A stretch of DNA of 62,152 nucleotides from Sphingopyxis sp. MSC1_008 (GTDB taxonomy: Bacteria > Pseudomonadota > Alphaproteobacteria > Sphingomonadales > Sphingomonadaceae). The notes beneath the pieces are model-generated. The model ran no database searches, was not told where the DNA came from, and saw only the letters and a program-made list of their open reading frames with translations. The position numbers and the translations under genes are program-made. This document shows positions 43,901-53,000 of this stretch, one piece after another. The DNA lies in the NCBI RefSeq assembly GCF_023197165.1, contig NZ_JALPRD010000021.1, positions 1 through 62,152 of the forward strand. The letters run 5' to 3'. The number at the start of each line of letters is the position of its first letter. Positions within the stretch are counted from its first letter, which is position 1.

Positions 43901-45254
43901 CCGAGCCGCCCGTGATCGTCAGGCGCGCGGTCCCGCCCTGGCTGTCGCCGGTCAGCGCATCGGCGACGCCCGATGCCTGTAGCGTCAGTGCGCCCGTCGC
44001 GCCGCCCCGTTGCCCGATGCCGATGTTGATGCTCGCGCTGGTACCGCCGATGAAAGTCCCGTCGCCCTCGACGAAAAACTGGCCCGCCGAAGACAGCGGC
44101 GGCGGTGTAGTCGGGACCGTCTGCGTCGGCTGGGCCGCGAACGCGCCGCTGGCGTGTGCGACCGTATCGCTACGGAACAGCGTGTCGCCCGCAGTGATAT
44201 TGGCGGCGGTGGCGTTGACCGGGGCCGCGGCCATTTCGCCGCCAACGATATTATAGCCCGCCGACAGGCGCACCGCGCCGTCGGGATCGATTTGCGCCGA
44301 CAGCGCATCGTCATAACCGATCGCGCCCGACACCAGCATCGTAACCGCGTCATTCTTCGGAATGGCGACCATATAGACACGGCTCGCGTCGATATCGCCC
44401 TGCTGGTGCGCGGGGCCGGTCGTCGTGCCGCTATGGGTGATGACGTTGCCGCCCTCGGCGCCGACCGTCACATTGATATCGAACAGCCCGTTACCGGGGT
44501 TGATGCGAATTTCGGCCTGTTCGGCAGCGACATAGGCGGCCGAGCCATCGACGCGCACGGCGCCCGCCTGCACGACGCGCGGCGCGACCAGCGCGACATA
44601 GCTGCTGCCGGGGTTGCCGACATTGTTCGCGTTGATCGCGCCGTTGACCGTGACCGCCGACGTGCTGCCCGCCGCCCCGTTGAACCGGATCGTTCCGCCC
44701 GGACCGAACAGGCCACCGGTCGTGACGATGTCGTTGGTGGTGAGGACAAGGCTGCCGACATTGATGACGCCGCTCGCGCCGATCAGGATGCCGCCGGCGT
44801 TATAGAACCAGATATTGCCGCCGCGCGGGCCGCTCGTCGACCCAACATAGCTGTTTACTATGCCGTTCAGCGCGATCTGGTCGGTAATCGAAGTGCCCGC
44901 TCCGTCGACGAACCGGTTGAGGACGACATAGCCTGTGGTGTCGCCGATATAGTTCAGAGTGTTGCCTGTGGGCAGGAAGTCGATCACGCCCGCGACTGGC
45001 GTGTTGGACGGTGTCCAGTCGACAATGCTTTGCGGCCCGTTGACGTTGACCGTCGACGGATTCACGCCCGTCCCCGAAGGGAGTGTCGTGATCGTGCCCG
45101 ACCCCGCGACCTGCGCCAGCGCGGGGCCGCCATAGGCGAGCGCCATCATCCCGGCGGCGATCGCGCAGCTTGTCAGCAGTCGCTGCTTGCCGGGACCGCG
45201 CGGCGAGAGGGAGGCGATGGCACGCATATCCGTTGTCCTCGATGCAAAATTCAT
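37926..45254 (-). CDS. Large two-partner secretion exoprotein (TpsA)
   Basis: This 2442-residue filamentous-haemagglutinin-type protein is exported by its TpsB partner. After an extended signal region (ending PALAQ, about residue 48) comes a TPS domain (about 50-300) with GGNIWFYNAGGILIGASG and INVGSLVLTTNDI, the haemagglutination-activity-like signature. The body is predicted beta-helix. Residues about 765-1250 are dominated by GGxGGxGxGG repeats. The C-terminus (DDPVTGAGNDDLWTPPAQ) is acidic with no cell-wall or membrane anchor. It starts 3 bp after the tpsB stop. A second in-frame ATG at 45227 is possible. Likely a surface or released adhesin or matrix protein. Confidence 0.88.
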   Translation of the reverse strand: MNFASRTTDMRAIASLSPRGPGKQRLLTSCAIAAGMMALAYGGPALAQVAGSGTITTLPSGTGVNPSTVNVNGPQSIVDWTPSNTPVAGVIDFLPTGNTLNYIGDTTGYVVLNRFVDGAGTSITDQIALNGIVNSYVGSTSGPRGGNIWFYNAGGILIGASGVINVGSLVLTTNDIVTTGGLFGPGGTIRFNGAAGSTSAVTVNGAINANNVGNPGSSYVALVAPRVVQAGAVRVDGSAAYVAAEQAEIRINPGNGLFDINVTVGAEGGNVITHSGTTTGPAHQQGDIDASRVYMVAIPKNDAVTMLVSGAIGYDDALSAQIDPDGAVRLSAGYNIVGGEMAAAPVNATAANITAGDTLFRSDTVAHASGAFAAQPTQTVPTTPPPLSSAGQFFVEGDGTFIGGTSASINIGIGQRGGATGALTLQASGVADALTGDSQGGTARLTITGGSVTASAVTVEANGLGATGTSGNGGNGTGGTAEVLINADATSTVSLGTLTVSAIGRGGNASGSENLRGGDALGGTASLTAGGGVTAQFTSIELAASAQAGIALTPSGTTGQSGNARGNNVTLAATGGATINSSNGVNLIAFGIGVAGENFGAGTGGNVAVSATTGGTITTGNRLIVEAMGGSRSNTIGQSAGDGIGGNVDFIADGGTIRAEVFEANVSSNTVNVTGTGGTAQGGTIDLIARGGGQIVSTLDAPNEFNVEARTGVSAAGTNATGGAIQLIANAGTIDLGAGANLIAGGVSGGATAAGGGISTGRGGSILVQVAASPLNNSAIDLGDFEASAEGRTQVDIESAPGLPRETSGMGQGGDIDFDIQGGTLDAASVNVSANGYGGNGAGDSSLGVGGTATFTQTGGAVDINDMVVSADGFGGIVQGQSGAGFGGTATINLLGGSIVAADIEATADGEGGEGSFGSDFDPANILPGGIGGLGRGGTATINIEGSAVVGASVIQASAIGNGGVGGEFSNFSSFGGVPGTPGAGGDGIGGDATINVRGGTTTASGMVANASGIGGVGGSSFFSSSSGGATGVGVGGTGGAGRGGTATIALETPISGIGIANSVALGTGGAGGIHNVGGNGGDGFGGTAQAIVTGFDAGELIVTLDSTGTGGNGAGGRDGAGGNGGNGQGGTSRMLAEGAGASLTALETNFITGGTGGNGGAGDLSFGSFPTIAPDGGNGGNGQGGTIEVAANEGATVTLGLVAGDSVVLGSVGRGGIGGAGSGSIFGAGNQAGNGGNGGGGTGGTVRLIATGGTISSNGESIDITASGVSGEAGIGGAGQGGGANGANGGFSGTAGGRVVIETAGGASGPGQIDLGVTNIAANGDIAGRIEIRAGGDITLAGLDAQALGVAAPTNNDTDEALTGIFIAPTSGTIASQGDVTLTTDGSVGVYAQSNGMFDVDGILTIAAGDQIDIRHDVREGTAATLRASDSLIATAATSISAAPGSLIGSGDVLSLTVTGPTGTIGVDRLAGNDITLSSPGATSVEHAEAVNDFTATAGSFRTGLNSIITGGDISITSPGAVDLGNSTAGGFVQVQGQSIAFNAITAGLSVGLSADGTAAGAEGISGGSIAAGDDINLFANSIALTGNVTGAASFFAFGTGGAVSVNSADVDGNISIFSAADLSGTYISGGNVFLNSSANINASAEANGGYVDRNGIAAEGNLFVIAAGNAALTDSSAARMFGVNAGAAASINGGTAGEDILIIAGTTANLTDVTGGDDITVRAAGNIDALNVRTTGAGADTHILDFSAASGSPTFTIGTGEGSQGINGADIVMASTAGAIDAATLSAGDDILLNAANSIAVNGATTLGLGTTGGDSSIRTQGGATTLAGLDAFSDVVVDAAGIANLTGAVAAGRNATITAQGVTLAALTDTGGAAIPTLSADGDVVVNSAAGITGGGVRALGNATLTAGTAIGITSVEGQDVALTGATGVAADQANVLGTTTLNSSDGNIQIGSLVASGMIDASANAIRIEGGGNMHFTTLTTDVGDAYVRGGGDFSVAAGTVAGTADLGTQGEAMTIGNLTAANAIIENSVGFLNLDTVTIAGDLTASARASLGINGVITGQSISLASAGISIAPTGRVGTAGVTQQLSVANNNTDNQTFVGGTAGPNGPNGYHIDADELTRLYGTQIDIFAPEVQSAGPLSVGSAAPPDVIVDTFTMTGGASNTNLGANGALTIRTPGKMRVIGNVQLTGLTDTNALNLVAGDALEVILGRGSVRLLGANNAPGGQLNMASDDIIVATEAAITAVGAAATIDAINARLGENDGVTLDEGALFARGIRADVAGGLYVQNSGAGTDFAQRRGLTFGAGGLDIRTQGTSRIVINGVQLGAGGQVTGIDAIPLLTINGAAPVVGSYDRRSTFNGCLIASPTACTTVTFDFENSFPVQDIIDEEVDDDGRGEGNTLPQSLITMRDIDPMTGEPLLDDPVTGAGNDDLWTPPAQ

Positions 45255-45256
45255 GG

Positions 45257-47077
45257 TCAGCGCGCCCTCACGCCGAATAAGGTGGTCAGCGATATGAGAA
45301 GCCGCGGGTCGGGCCGCTCGGCGAGGAAGCCGCCGCGGTTGAGCGGTACGGCGAGTGTCATGTCGAGCCGCGCGAGATCGCCGTAAGCGACGCGTATGCC
45401 GCCGCCGGCCGAATAGAGTTTCTGCGGATCGAGGCCGTTAAAGGCCGTGTCCTTGTTCCACACCCACGCGGCGTCGAAAAAGACGAAGGGCTGGAAAGCG
45501 AAGCTTTCGGTATTGGCGGGAACGAACGAGCCGTAACGCGCCTCCAAAGCCACCGCGACGCCGCTGTCGCCGATTACCGTGCCGGGGTCGAAGCCGCGTC
45601 CGACGGTGAAATTGCCGCCCGAAAACTCCTCATAGGCGAGCAGCGGATCGTTCGCCCACTGCGCGCGCGGCGCTGCCGACAGCGTGAACAGCTTTGCCGG
45701 CCGCCATTCGGCAAGCGCATTGGCGCGGACGAGGAAGGCGTCGGGCTGTCCCTCGACACGCGTCAGCGGGATCGCGCCGGGCAGGAAGCACGCCGTGCCG
45801 CCGGGGCCGCAATCGTCGCTGGCGCCGAGGAAGGAGGCGCCCTTGCGCGCTTCGAGCGAGGTCGAAAGCGACCAGCGCGGTTCGCTGGGGCTGTAACCGC
45901 CGCGCCCCGCGATCGAGCCGGGGTCGATCCAACTCGCGTCGGCGCGCACATTGAAGACGCGCAGCCGGTCGCGGTTGATCCGAAGGCTGGCCAGGCTGAT
46001 GTCCTGATCGATGATATCGAGCCCGCCGCCAAGCGTCACGCGCCGCGCCTGCGTCAGCACGAGCGGATAGGCGGTGAACAGGCTGACGATGTGGGTGTTC
46101 GACTTGACCGGAAAGCCGGTGATGTCGGGGCGCGTCCAGGCATAGGTATAGCTGGCGCCAAAGCGCAGCCCTTCGCCGCCGACGCGGAACTCGTGCGACG
46201 CCTGCACGACCTTTTGCTCGTCGAAATCGGGGGTCGCATAGAAGCTGACCGTCGTGAGGTCGCCCATGCCGGTGAGGCCGGCGAAGCGCGCCCGCGCGAT
46301 GCCGCCCCAGCGGCCGACGTCGCGCGAGCCGAAATTCTGCGCGTTGAAATCGAAGGTGAAGGGGGTGCGCGTGACGGTGACTTCGCCGACGACTTCGCCG
46401 GGAACGGTGCCGGGGCGCAGCGTCAGCCGCGCATCCATCCCCGGGATGTCGCGCGCGAGCAGCAGATAGCGTTCGGCATCGACGATGTTGAACACCGGCT
46501 GGTCGTCGAGCCGCGAGAGATAGCGTTGGAGCAGGCGTTCGTTCGCGCCCGCGTCGCCGCGCACCTCGATGCGCGACATGCGCGCCGTCAGAACATCGAG
46601 CCGGACGACGCCGTCGCCGATCGTCTGCGGCGGCACGCGGACCGCCGCCAGATAGCCCTTCGACCGCAAGATCGTCGCGGCGCGGTCGCGAATGTCGCAC
46701 ACCGCCGCAATCGGCAATTCCTGCCCGACGCGGTCGGACCAGCTCGGCGCCAGCAACGCATTATCGATGCCTTCGACGCTCGAAAATTCGACCCCGCGGA
46801 GGGTGAAGCGGACGTTGGCGAATTCGGGGTTGGCGAGCGGGCAGGGCGCGCGCTCGATGCCGTCATCGACCGCGACCACCTGTTCGTTGGGCTGGACGGC
46901 AGGCACCGGCGGCGGGCGCTGGATTTCCTCGCGCGTCGGGATTTGCGGGGTCGCCTGCGCCCACGCCGCGGCGGGCAGGGCCGCGGCGATCAACGCCGAA
47001 CCGGCCAATGCCCTGCGGATCGCGGCGCGCCTCGGCCGGATAATCGCATGTATTCCGAAGTCCCCCGACACGGTCAT
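45257..47077 (-). CDS. Two-partner secretion outer-membrane transporter (TpsB)
   Basis: This ShlB/FhaC/HecB-family transporter secretes the adjacent TpsA. The start at 47077 follows AAGGGGTGG and opens a signal peptide (ending AAWAQ); the frame is open 108 bp further upstream without support. The 606-residue protein has an N-terminal Pro-rich helix/linker, POTRA domains (VRFTLRGVEFSS; GVVRLDVLTARMSRIEVRGD), and a 16-strand barrel with GLTGMGDLTTVSFYATPDF and the late FFDAAWVWN motif region. It ends beside tpsA, so the pair is co-expressed. Confidence 0.9.
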   Translation of the reverse strand: MTVSGDFGIHAIIRPRRAAIRRALAGSALIAAALPAAAWAQATPQIPTREEIQRPPPVPAVQPNEQVVAVDDGIERAPCPLANPEFANVRFTLRGVEFSSVEGIDNALLAPSWSDRVGQELPIAAVCDIRDRAATILRSKGYLAAVRVPPQTIGDGVVRLDVLTARMSRIEVRGDAGANERLLQRYLSRLDDQPVFNIVDAERYLLLARDIPGMDARLTLRPGTVPGEVVGEVTVTRTPFTFDFNAQNFGSRDVGRWGGIARARFAGLTGMGDLTTVSFYATPDFDEQKVVQASHEFRVGGEGLRFGASYTYAWTRPDITGFPVKSNTHIVSLFTAYPLVLTQARRVTLGGGLDIIDQDISLASLRINRDRLRVFNVRADASWIDPGSIAGRGGYSPSEPRWSLSTSLEARKGASFLGASDDCGPGGTACFLPGAIPLTRVEGQPDAFLVRANALAEWRPAKLFTLSAAPRAQWANDPLLAYEEFSGGNFTVGRGFDPGTVIGDSGVAVALEARYGSFVPANTESFAFQPFVFFDAAWVWNKDTAFNGLDPQKLYSAGGGIRVAYGDLARLDMTLAVPLNRGGFLAERPDPRLLISLTTLFGVRAR

Positions 47078-47260
47078 CACCACCCCTTGCGTACAGGCGC
47101 GCCGCGACAATCGCGATGCGCCAACTCGACTGGCTCTGTCGCAAAGCGGCAGAGCAAATTTCGACCCAAGGAAATGTTCCGTCACGCGACCGGCGGAATT
47201 TCCTCAGAAGATTATCAGACGGATAGGGCGGGGACAATGGCCGCCGCCCATCCATTCACC
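47078..47260 (-). promoter_or_regulatory. Spacer upstream of tpsBA with a hairpin
   Basis: This is 183 bp between the FecR-like gene and tpsB. A stem of 10 bp with one mismatch (GCTCTGTCGC-AAA-GCGGCAGAGC, 47133-47155) lies about 55 bp upstream of the tpsB start. It may be a terminator/attenuator or leader structure. A promoter for tpsBA could also lie here, but none is clear. Confidence 0.35.
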
Positions 47261-48016
47261 TCATCCCGCTTCGGCTTCCGACATCGTATCGACAAGGCGG
47301 TTGAGCTGCGGCGAGCAGCCTTTCGCCATCAGTATGTCGATCGATCCCTCGACCGTGTCGGGCGCATTCTCGATTGCTGCGAAGCGCACGGTCACCGGCT
47401 TGGCGAGGCCGCCGCCCGACAGGCGATAGTCGGTGCCATATTGCACCGGCAGCACATCGGTCGGCCATTTGCGGAAATTCGCGCCATCGACGATCGCGAC
47501 GGTCGTTTTCTTGCCGGCGCTTTCGATCTCGAGCGCGGTGTCGCCTTCCATGTTCGGGCGCCACAGCATCAGCACCGCGGGATCGAGAACGCAGAAGGTC
47601 CCGGCCTCGCGATAATCGAGGAGCCAGAGGTTGGGTGCGCGCGTCTCGGCGGCGACCACCGTGTCGCCGCGCGAAAACCCGCCGCGCGACCGCATCGTCG
47701 GACCCTTGGCGAGCATGCGCGTGACGTTGCCGCCAAGCGACTGGCTCGCCTGCACCGTGCCGGTGGCGCCGAAGGTGCCGGGTCCCGACAGCGTGCGGGT
47801 CTTGCCCGCCTGCATCAGCACGACCCTGTCGCCCGCGACAAGGGTCAGCTTGTCGGCGGACTTGAGCTTGGTACCGGCGGGATATTTGCCCGCCGACGGG
47901 CCGGTCGAGCGAACGACCATCGATTGCGCGGCGGCGGTGCCGACGCAGGCGATCGCGGCGATGGCCGCGGCGGCGGAGAGGCCGAGGCGGCGCATCCGGA
48001 AATCAGGAAAGGACAT
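47261..48016 (-). CDS. FecR-like secreted protein of the TPS cluster
   Basis: This 251-residue protein has a signal peptide (RRLGLSAAAAIAAIACVGTA) and a FecR-type beta-rich domain. The domain's typical features are a repeated 'G-tKL...LtagDrVvLm' pattern: AGTKLKSADKLTLVAGDRVVLM, then RTLSGPGTFGA. The C-terminal half is unassigned. The start at 48016 follows AGGGAGAAAG and overlaps the end of the adenylate cyclase gene by 14 bp, so it is translationally coupled. Periplasmic location is inferred. It may bind peptidoglycan or modulate the other cluster proteins; this is speculation. Confidence 0.72.
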   Translation of the reverse strand: MSFPDFRMRRLGLSAAAAIAAIACVGTAAAQSMVVRSTGPSAGKYPAGTKLKSADKLTLVAGDRVVLMQAGKTRTLSGPGTFGATGTVQASQSLGGNVTRMLAKGPTMRSRGGFSRGDTVVAAETRAPNLWLLDYREAGTFCVLDPAVLMLWRPNMEGDTALEIESAGKKTTVAIVDGANFRKWPTDVLPVQYGTDYRLSGGGLAKPVTVRFAAIENAPDTVEGSIDILMAKGCSPQLNRLVDTMSEAEAG

Positions 48017-50093
48017 AGCTTTCTCCCTCTTTTGTCTCGTTCAGACGGTCTATCAGAAACATGATGGCTGCATCCTGACCGAAATCCGCCTGTATTGCTG
48101 TGGCACAGGTCACATAGGATTTTTTATCGCCCGCGGTGTGCGCGGCGACCAATGCGGCGATGCCCGCGCGCTGGTCGGGGGCCAGGTCGGGGCGCGGGGT
48201 GAAGACATCGACGGGTTGCGCGCGGCCGCGCAGCGTGACGCGGCCCATCGGTACAAGATCGTCGCGGCCCGAACGCGCGGCGGCTTCGGCGGAGACCAGT
48301 ACGCCCGTTTTCAGCCCCTTGTTCGCCGCCTCGAGCCTTGATGCGGTGTTCATGCTATCACCGAGCGCGGTGTATTGGATGCGTCCTTCGCCGCCGAAAT
48401 TGCCGACGATCGCATCGCCGACGTGCAAGCCGACGCGCGTCATCCCGATTGGGGGAACGTCCTCGCCGGCCAGGTCGACGCGGTATTTCTCGCCCGCCTG
48501 ATACATGGCGAGCGCGGCGGCGGCGGCCCGCGGCCCGTCGTCGGGGCGGCTGAGCGGCGCACCCCAAAAGGCGACGACGGCGTCGCCGACGAATTTGTCG
48601 ATCGTCCCGCCATGTTCGAGCACGATGTCGGACAGGCGATCGAGATATTCATTAAGCAGCCGTGCGACGGTTTCCGGCGTCACCGCGTGGCTGAGCTTCG
48701 TAAAGCCTTCGAGGTCGGTGAAGACGCAGAAGATATTGCGCCGCTCGCCGTGGAGTGACAGCTGGTCGGGGTCGCGCATGATTTGCGCCGCGACGTCGAC
48801 GGGCAGATATTTACCGAGCGCCGACTGTGCAAAGGCGCGCTGGCGCGACCCGATCGTGCGCGCTGCGGTGCCCACCGCGGCGTAACCGAACAGCCAGCCG
48901 ATCGCCCAGCCGAAGGTGGGAAGGGTGGTCGTGTCGATGCCGCGGCCCTGCAACCAGAAGGGAAAGGCGATGAAGAAGGCCATCTGCCCGAGGAAGGCGA
49001 GCGCGACCCAGCGGGCGCGCAGGTCGATGAGGCTCGTCAGCCCGCCCGCGAGCACGACCAACACCGCGAGCACCCACAGCGCCGGCGCGGCGATCGGCCG
49101 CGTCCACGCCCTGTCGAGTTGCTGTGCGAGCATATGCGCATGGACCTCGAGCCCGATCATCGTCTCATGCTGGCCGGTGATCGCATCGGGAAAGCGGCTC
49201 AATGGCGTGTTGAACTGGTCGTTGTCGATGATGTCGCCGCCGATCAGGATATAGCGCCCTTTCACCAGCTCCGAAAAACCGGCACGCATCTCGGCATCCA
49301 TCGGCATCGCGAAGGTGTCGATCGGGATGTTGGCGAAGACGGGTTCTTCCTGCCCTGCGGCGGCGCGCGCGGGGACGAGGAAGCGGATATTGCCCTCGAA
49401 ATTCGCGTGCGCCGCGTCGACGGGTGCCAGCGCATTGGACATCAGCGGCGGCAGATTCTTCGGCCGGTCGGGCCAGTTGCGGATCACGCTGTCGTCGTCG
49501 GTGCGGAACAAGACGCTCGTCGGCTTGGTCTTCGCCGTCGTGACGTCGGCGATATAGGCTTCGAGATATTTCTGCTGTTCGTAGAAAATCGTGTTCGGGT
49601 TGCTCGCCTGCTCGGCATAGGCGAGCCAGGTCGGGGTCGTCATCGCGCGCAGCTGCGCCTTCAGCAGATCGTCGTCGGGGCGCGGCGAGTCGAACGCGAT
49701 ATCGATACCGATCGCTTTCGCGCCCATCTGGTCGAGATTGCCAAGCGCATTGGCGAGCAACGTGCGGTCGAGCGGCGAGCGGATGCCCGTGTTGAACAAT
49801 GTCTCGTCATTATAGGTGACGAGGGTGATGCGTTTGTCCTGCTCGACGTGCGGCGCCATCAGCGTCGCGCGCGCGTCGTAAAGCGCGCGTTCGGCGGCAT
49901 CGATCAGCGGCATCTGCCAGCTGAAGCGTGCGAGCAGGATCGCGATGATCAGGAAGACGATCGTCGCCGCCATCCGCGACGGGCCGAGCTGCATGACCAG
50001 TCGGCGCACCCGCTTGCGCAGCGGCACCGCGGCCTGCTGGCCGTCCTGCGCGGGCGCGTCGGCCGCGGGAACAAGGACGTCGGGTGCGTTCAT
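48003..50093 (-). CDS. CHASE2-domain adenylate cyclase
   Basis: This 696-residue class III cyclase makes cAMP in response to a periplasmic signal. An N-terminal membrane helix (about 43-60) precedes a periplasmic CHASE2 domain (about 65-325), then two or three membrane helices (about 335-420) and a cyclase domain (about 450-640). Metal-binding Asp is in VFTDLEGF and KFVGDAVVAFWG, and the transition-state Asn/Arg in DSMNTASRLE. Lys in DKFVGD and Asp in TALGDS match ATP rather than GTP specificity. It is 4 bp downstream of the CHAT gene and overlaps the FecR-like gene, so the three form an operon. Confidence 0.9.
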   Translation of the reverse strand: MNAPDVLVPAADAPAQDGQQAAVPLRKRVRRLVMQLGPSRMAATIVFLIIAILLARFSWQMPLIDAAERALYDARATLMAPHVEQDKRITLVTYNDETLFNTGIRSPLDRTLLANALGNLDQMGAKAIGIDIAFDSPRPDDDLLKAQLRAMTTPTWLAYAEQASNPNTIFYEQQKYLEAYIADVTTAKTKPTSVLFRTDDDSVIRNWPDRPKNLPPLMSNALAPVDAAHANFEGNIRFLVPARAAAGQEEPVFANIPIDTFAMPMDAEMRAGFSELVKGRYILIGGDIIDNDQFNTPLSRFPDAITGQHETMIGLEVHAHMLAQQLDRAWTRPIAAPALWVLAVLVVLAGGLTSLIDLRARWVALAFLGQMAFFIAFPFWLQGRGIDTTTLPTFGWAIGWLFGYAAVGTAARTIGSRQRAFAQSALGKYLPVDVAAQIMRDPDQLSLHGERRNIFCVFTDLEGFTKLSHAVTPETVARLLNEYLDRLSDIVLEHGGTIDKFVGDAVVAFWGAPLSRPDDGPRAAAAALAMYQAGEKYRVDLAGEDVPPIGMTRVGLHVGDAIVGNFGGEGRIQYTALGDSMNTASRLEAANKGLKTGVLVSAEAAARSGRDDLVPMGRVTLRGRAQPVDVFTPRPDLAPDQRAGIAALVAAHTAGDKKSYVTCATAIQADFGQDAAIMFLIDRLNETKEGESYVLS

Positions 50094-50097
50094 CGGC

Positions 50098-53000
50098 TTA
50101 ACGGGCGGCGCGCCCGGCAGCCTCGCCGTTTCGGGCGGTCGTCGTGCCGCTGTGGAGCAGCGCCTGGCCGCCGTCGCCGATGATCGCGAAGCCCGCCCAA
50201 TAATAGGGATGCGACGTCTGCTGGTCGTCCATCAGGCGCAGCTGCGTTCCCCATAGGGCGTCGGCGACGCTCGTGCCCTGATTGGCGGCAAACAGCCCGC
50301 CGATCAGCCGCTTGGTCGCGTCGAAATCATCGGGCGCGGGCCAGTGGCTCGCGATCACCGAGCGGCCGCCCGCACCGATAAAGCTGCGCACCAGCCCGTC
50401 GAGGGCGTTACCGCCGCCCGAAAGGCCGGCTTCGCGCGTCGCCGCGACGCTCGCCGCGCCGGCGGTGTCGCACGCCGACAGGATGACGAGGTCGGCGTCG
50501 ATCTTGAGGTCGAAGATTTCCTGGAAGGTCAAAAGGCCATCCGAATCCTGTCCGCCGAACGAAGTGACGAGCGCCGGCCGCGCGGGGCAGGCGGGGCGCG
50601 GCGCGGTGACAAGGCCGTGCGTCGCAAAATGGATGATGCGATAATCGCCAAGGTCGGCGCGATTTTTCACCGCGGTGTCGGTGAAGGCGCCGCCGGTGAG
50701 CAAAGTGCCCGCCTCGCGGCCCATCGCGTTGCGCGCGGTCACCAGCTCGTCGGCCGAGATCGGGCGTGCCCATTGTGCGACATCCCACAGGCAATCGCCG
50801 TCGATGCCGCCCGCTGCGGCGCCGCGTGTGCCAAGCGAGGGCAGCCGTCCGCTGACCGGCAGATTCTCGCCGAGGCCGAAATATTGGTTGGCTGCTTTCG
50901 ACGGCGCCGCCTGCCGCGCGTTACGGAAGCCGAGCGTCGAAACCGCAGTGCTAGGCCGCGACGTCCGGCCGAGCCAGGCGATCTGGCGCATGTCGAACGG
51001 ATCGGCGTCGGGATCGAGCAGCCGCTGTTCATAAGCGGCAAGCCCGGTGTCGGCGGTGACGAGCAGGTTGATCGGCAGCCGCAACATCGCGCCATCGGGC
51101 TCGAAGATCAGATGCGCGATCGTGGGCAGGCGCGCCGCGACCGGACCGAACAGCTGGCCATAAAGCTTGTAGGACGTGGCGGCGTCAAAGGGATAGGTGA
51201 CACGGCGGCCATTTTCGACGGTCGAAATCGTCGAGCGGATCGTGTCGACCACGGTGTCGAGGGCAGACGCGCTGATGTCCGATTTCCAGAGCTGAGCGGC
51301 GCCTTGTTCGACCAGCATCGCATAAACGCCGTCGCCGACGACGAGCATCTTCAAATAGGCTTCGTCGGGGCGCAGAACCTGCTGCAACTCGGCAAGATCG
51401 AGCTTGCCCGATGCGACGACGCGATATTGCGGAAAAGCCGACAGCGCGACGACGGTTTCGGCCTGCTGGAACGACAGGTTTTCGAGCTGGGCCTTGATGT
51501 CGGCGCGCAAGGCATTGATCTCGGGCGATTCTGGCAGCTGGGATAACCGCGCATCCTCGATCCGCGCGCGTTCGAGGTCGCGATTGAGCGTTGTCGCCTG
51601 ACGGAACAGGCGCGCGCCGTCGTTGCTGCCGCTCGACAGTTCGCGCGCGAGCACTGCCTGCGTATCGGCGACACCCGGGCGGATCTGGAGTTGGCTCGCG
51701 ACGAAGAAGTCTTCGATCGCCTTGGGGTCGGTCGCCGAACGCGCCGCGAGCAGCCGGTAATAGGGTGCCATCATGTTCGCCATGCCCGCGGTCGAGCGCT
51801 GCGTGCTGGCGAGCGCGGTGACGACCTCGCGATAGATGCCGATCGCCTTGTCGTCCTGTCCCTCGCGGGTGAGGAAGGCGGCGTAGCGCGCACGCGCCGA
51901 GGCGAGCGCGTTGGTTTCGGGATATTCGACGGCGAGCAGGTTCACAGATTCACGGAAACGCGCGTCGGCGGCGGCCTTGTCGCCGCTCGCCTCTTCGGCC
52001 AGCGCGAGTTCGCCGAGCATCTGCGAACGCAGGCGGATGATCGAGGTGACGCGGCCTTCGCGCACCGCGATCGCGTCGGTCAGCCCCTTGAGCTGTGCGG
52101 TCTTCGACGCCTGCGCATTGCCGCGCAGCCGTTCGACCGTGCCGAGCAGGTGGATCGCCTGCGCATCGATGATCTGCGCGCGTTCGAGCGGCGACAGGCG
52201 CTCGCGATCGCCCGTCTGGCGAATGACGCGGGCATTGTCGCCGCTGTTGACTCCGGCGACGATTTGCGGCGTCAGCGTGACCGCCTCGCCCGACACCGTC
52301 ACGCCGGTCGTGAGCGGCGGGATCGGCGTCTGGAGCCGCGCGGCGGCCCCGTCATAATCGCGCTGGTTGAGCGCGTGGATTGCACGGAAATTGCGGCGGA
52401 GGCGCAGTTGGACCGGGTCGCCGGTCGGGATCGCCTCGACCTCGGCGAACAGGCGTTCGGCTTCGGCGAATTCGCCGAGGTTCGAGCGTTGCAGCGCGCG
52501 GTTCAGCGTGACTTCGGTCGGGTCGATGTCGGCCGCCGACTGTTCCTCGGCGGCGCGGCGCGACAGCGCTTCGAAAAATTCGGCGGCCTCGGCATAATCG
52601 CCGCTGTGGTTGCGGCGGTATCCCTCGGCCAGCGCCTTGTCGACGTCGATCGTCCCGGCGATCGTCCGCGCAAAGCCGTCGTTGCCGCCGACAGAGATGG
52701 TCGCGACCTTGATGACGCCGGGAACGACCTTGCGCTGGCGGATCGATTCGAGCGCGATGTCGAGCGCATCGCCATAGGCCTCGAAGCCCTCGACCGCATA
52801 GGTCGTCTCGCCCTCCGCCTCGATCCGGGTCTTCCAGGCGATATTGCTGTCGTGCACGGTGCAACCGCCATCCTTGACGCACACGATCGCGCCCGTACGT
52901 CCGATGGCACCGACGATGCGCGCGTGCGCCTCTTCAGGCGTCGCGCGCAGCATCCGGACATAGCCGACCGGCTGGCTCGCATCGCGGCAGACGATGGTCC

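Noticed and set aside
47078..47185. Extended N-terminus of tpsB
   Set aside because: The ATG at 47077 has a Shine-Dalgarno sequence and precedes the signal peptide; the extension is Arg/Cys-rich with no support.
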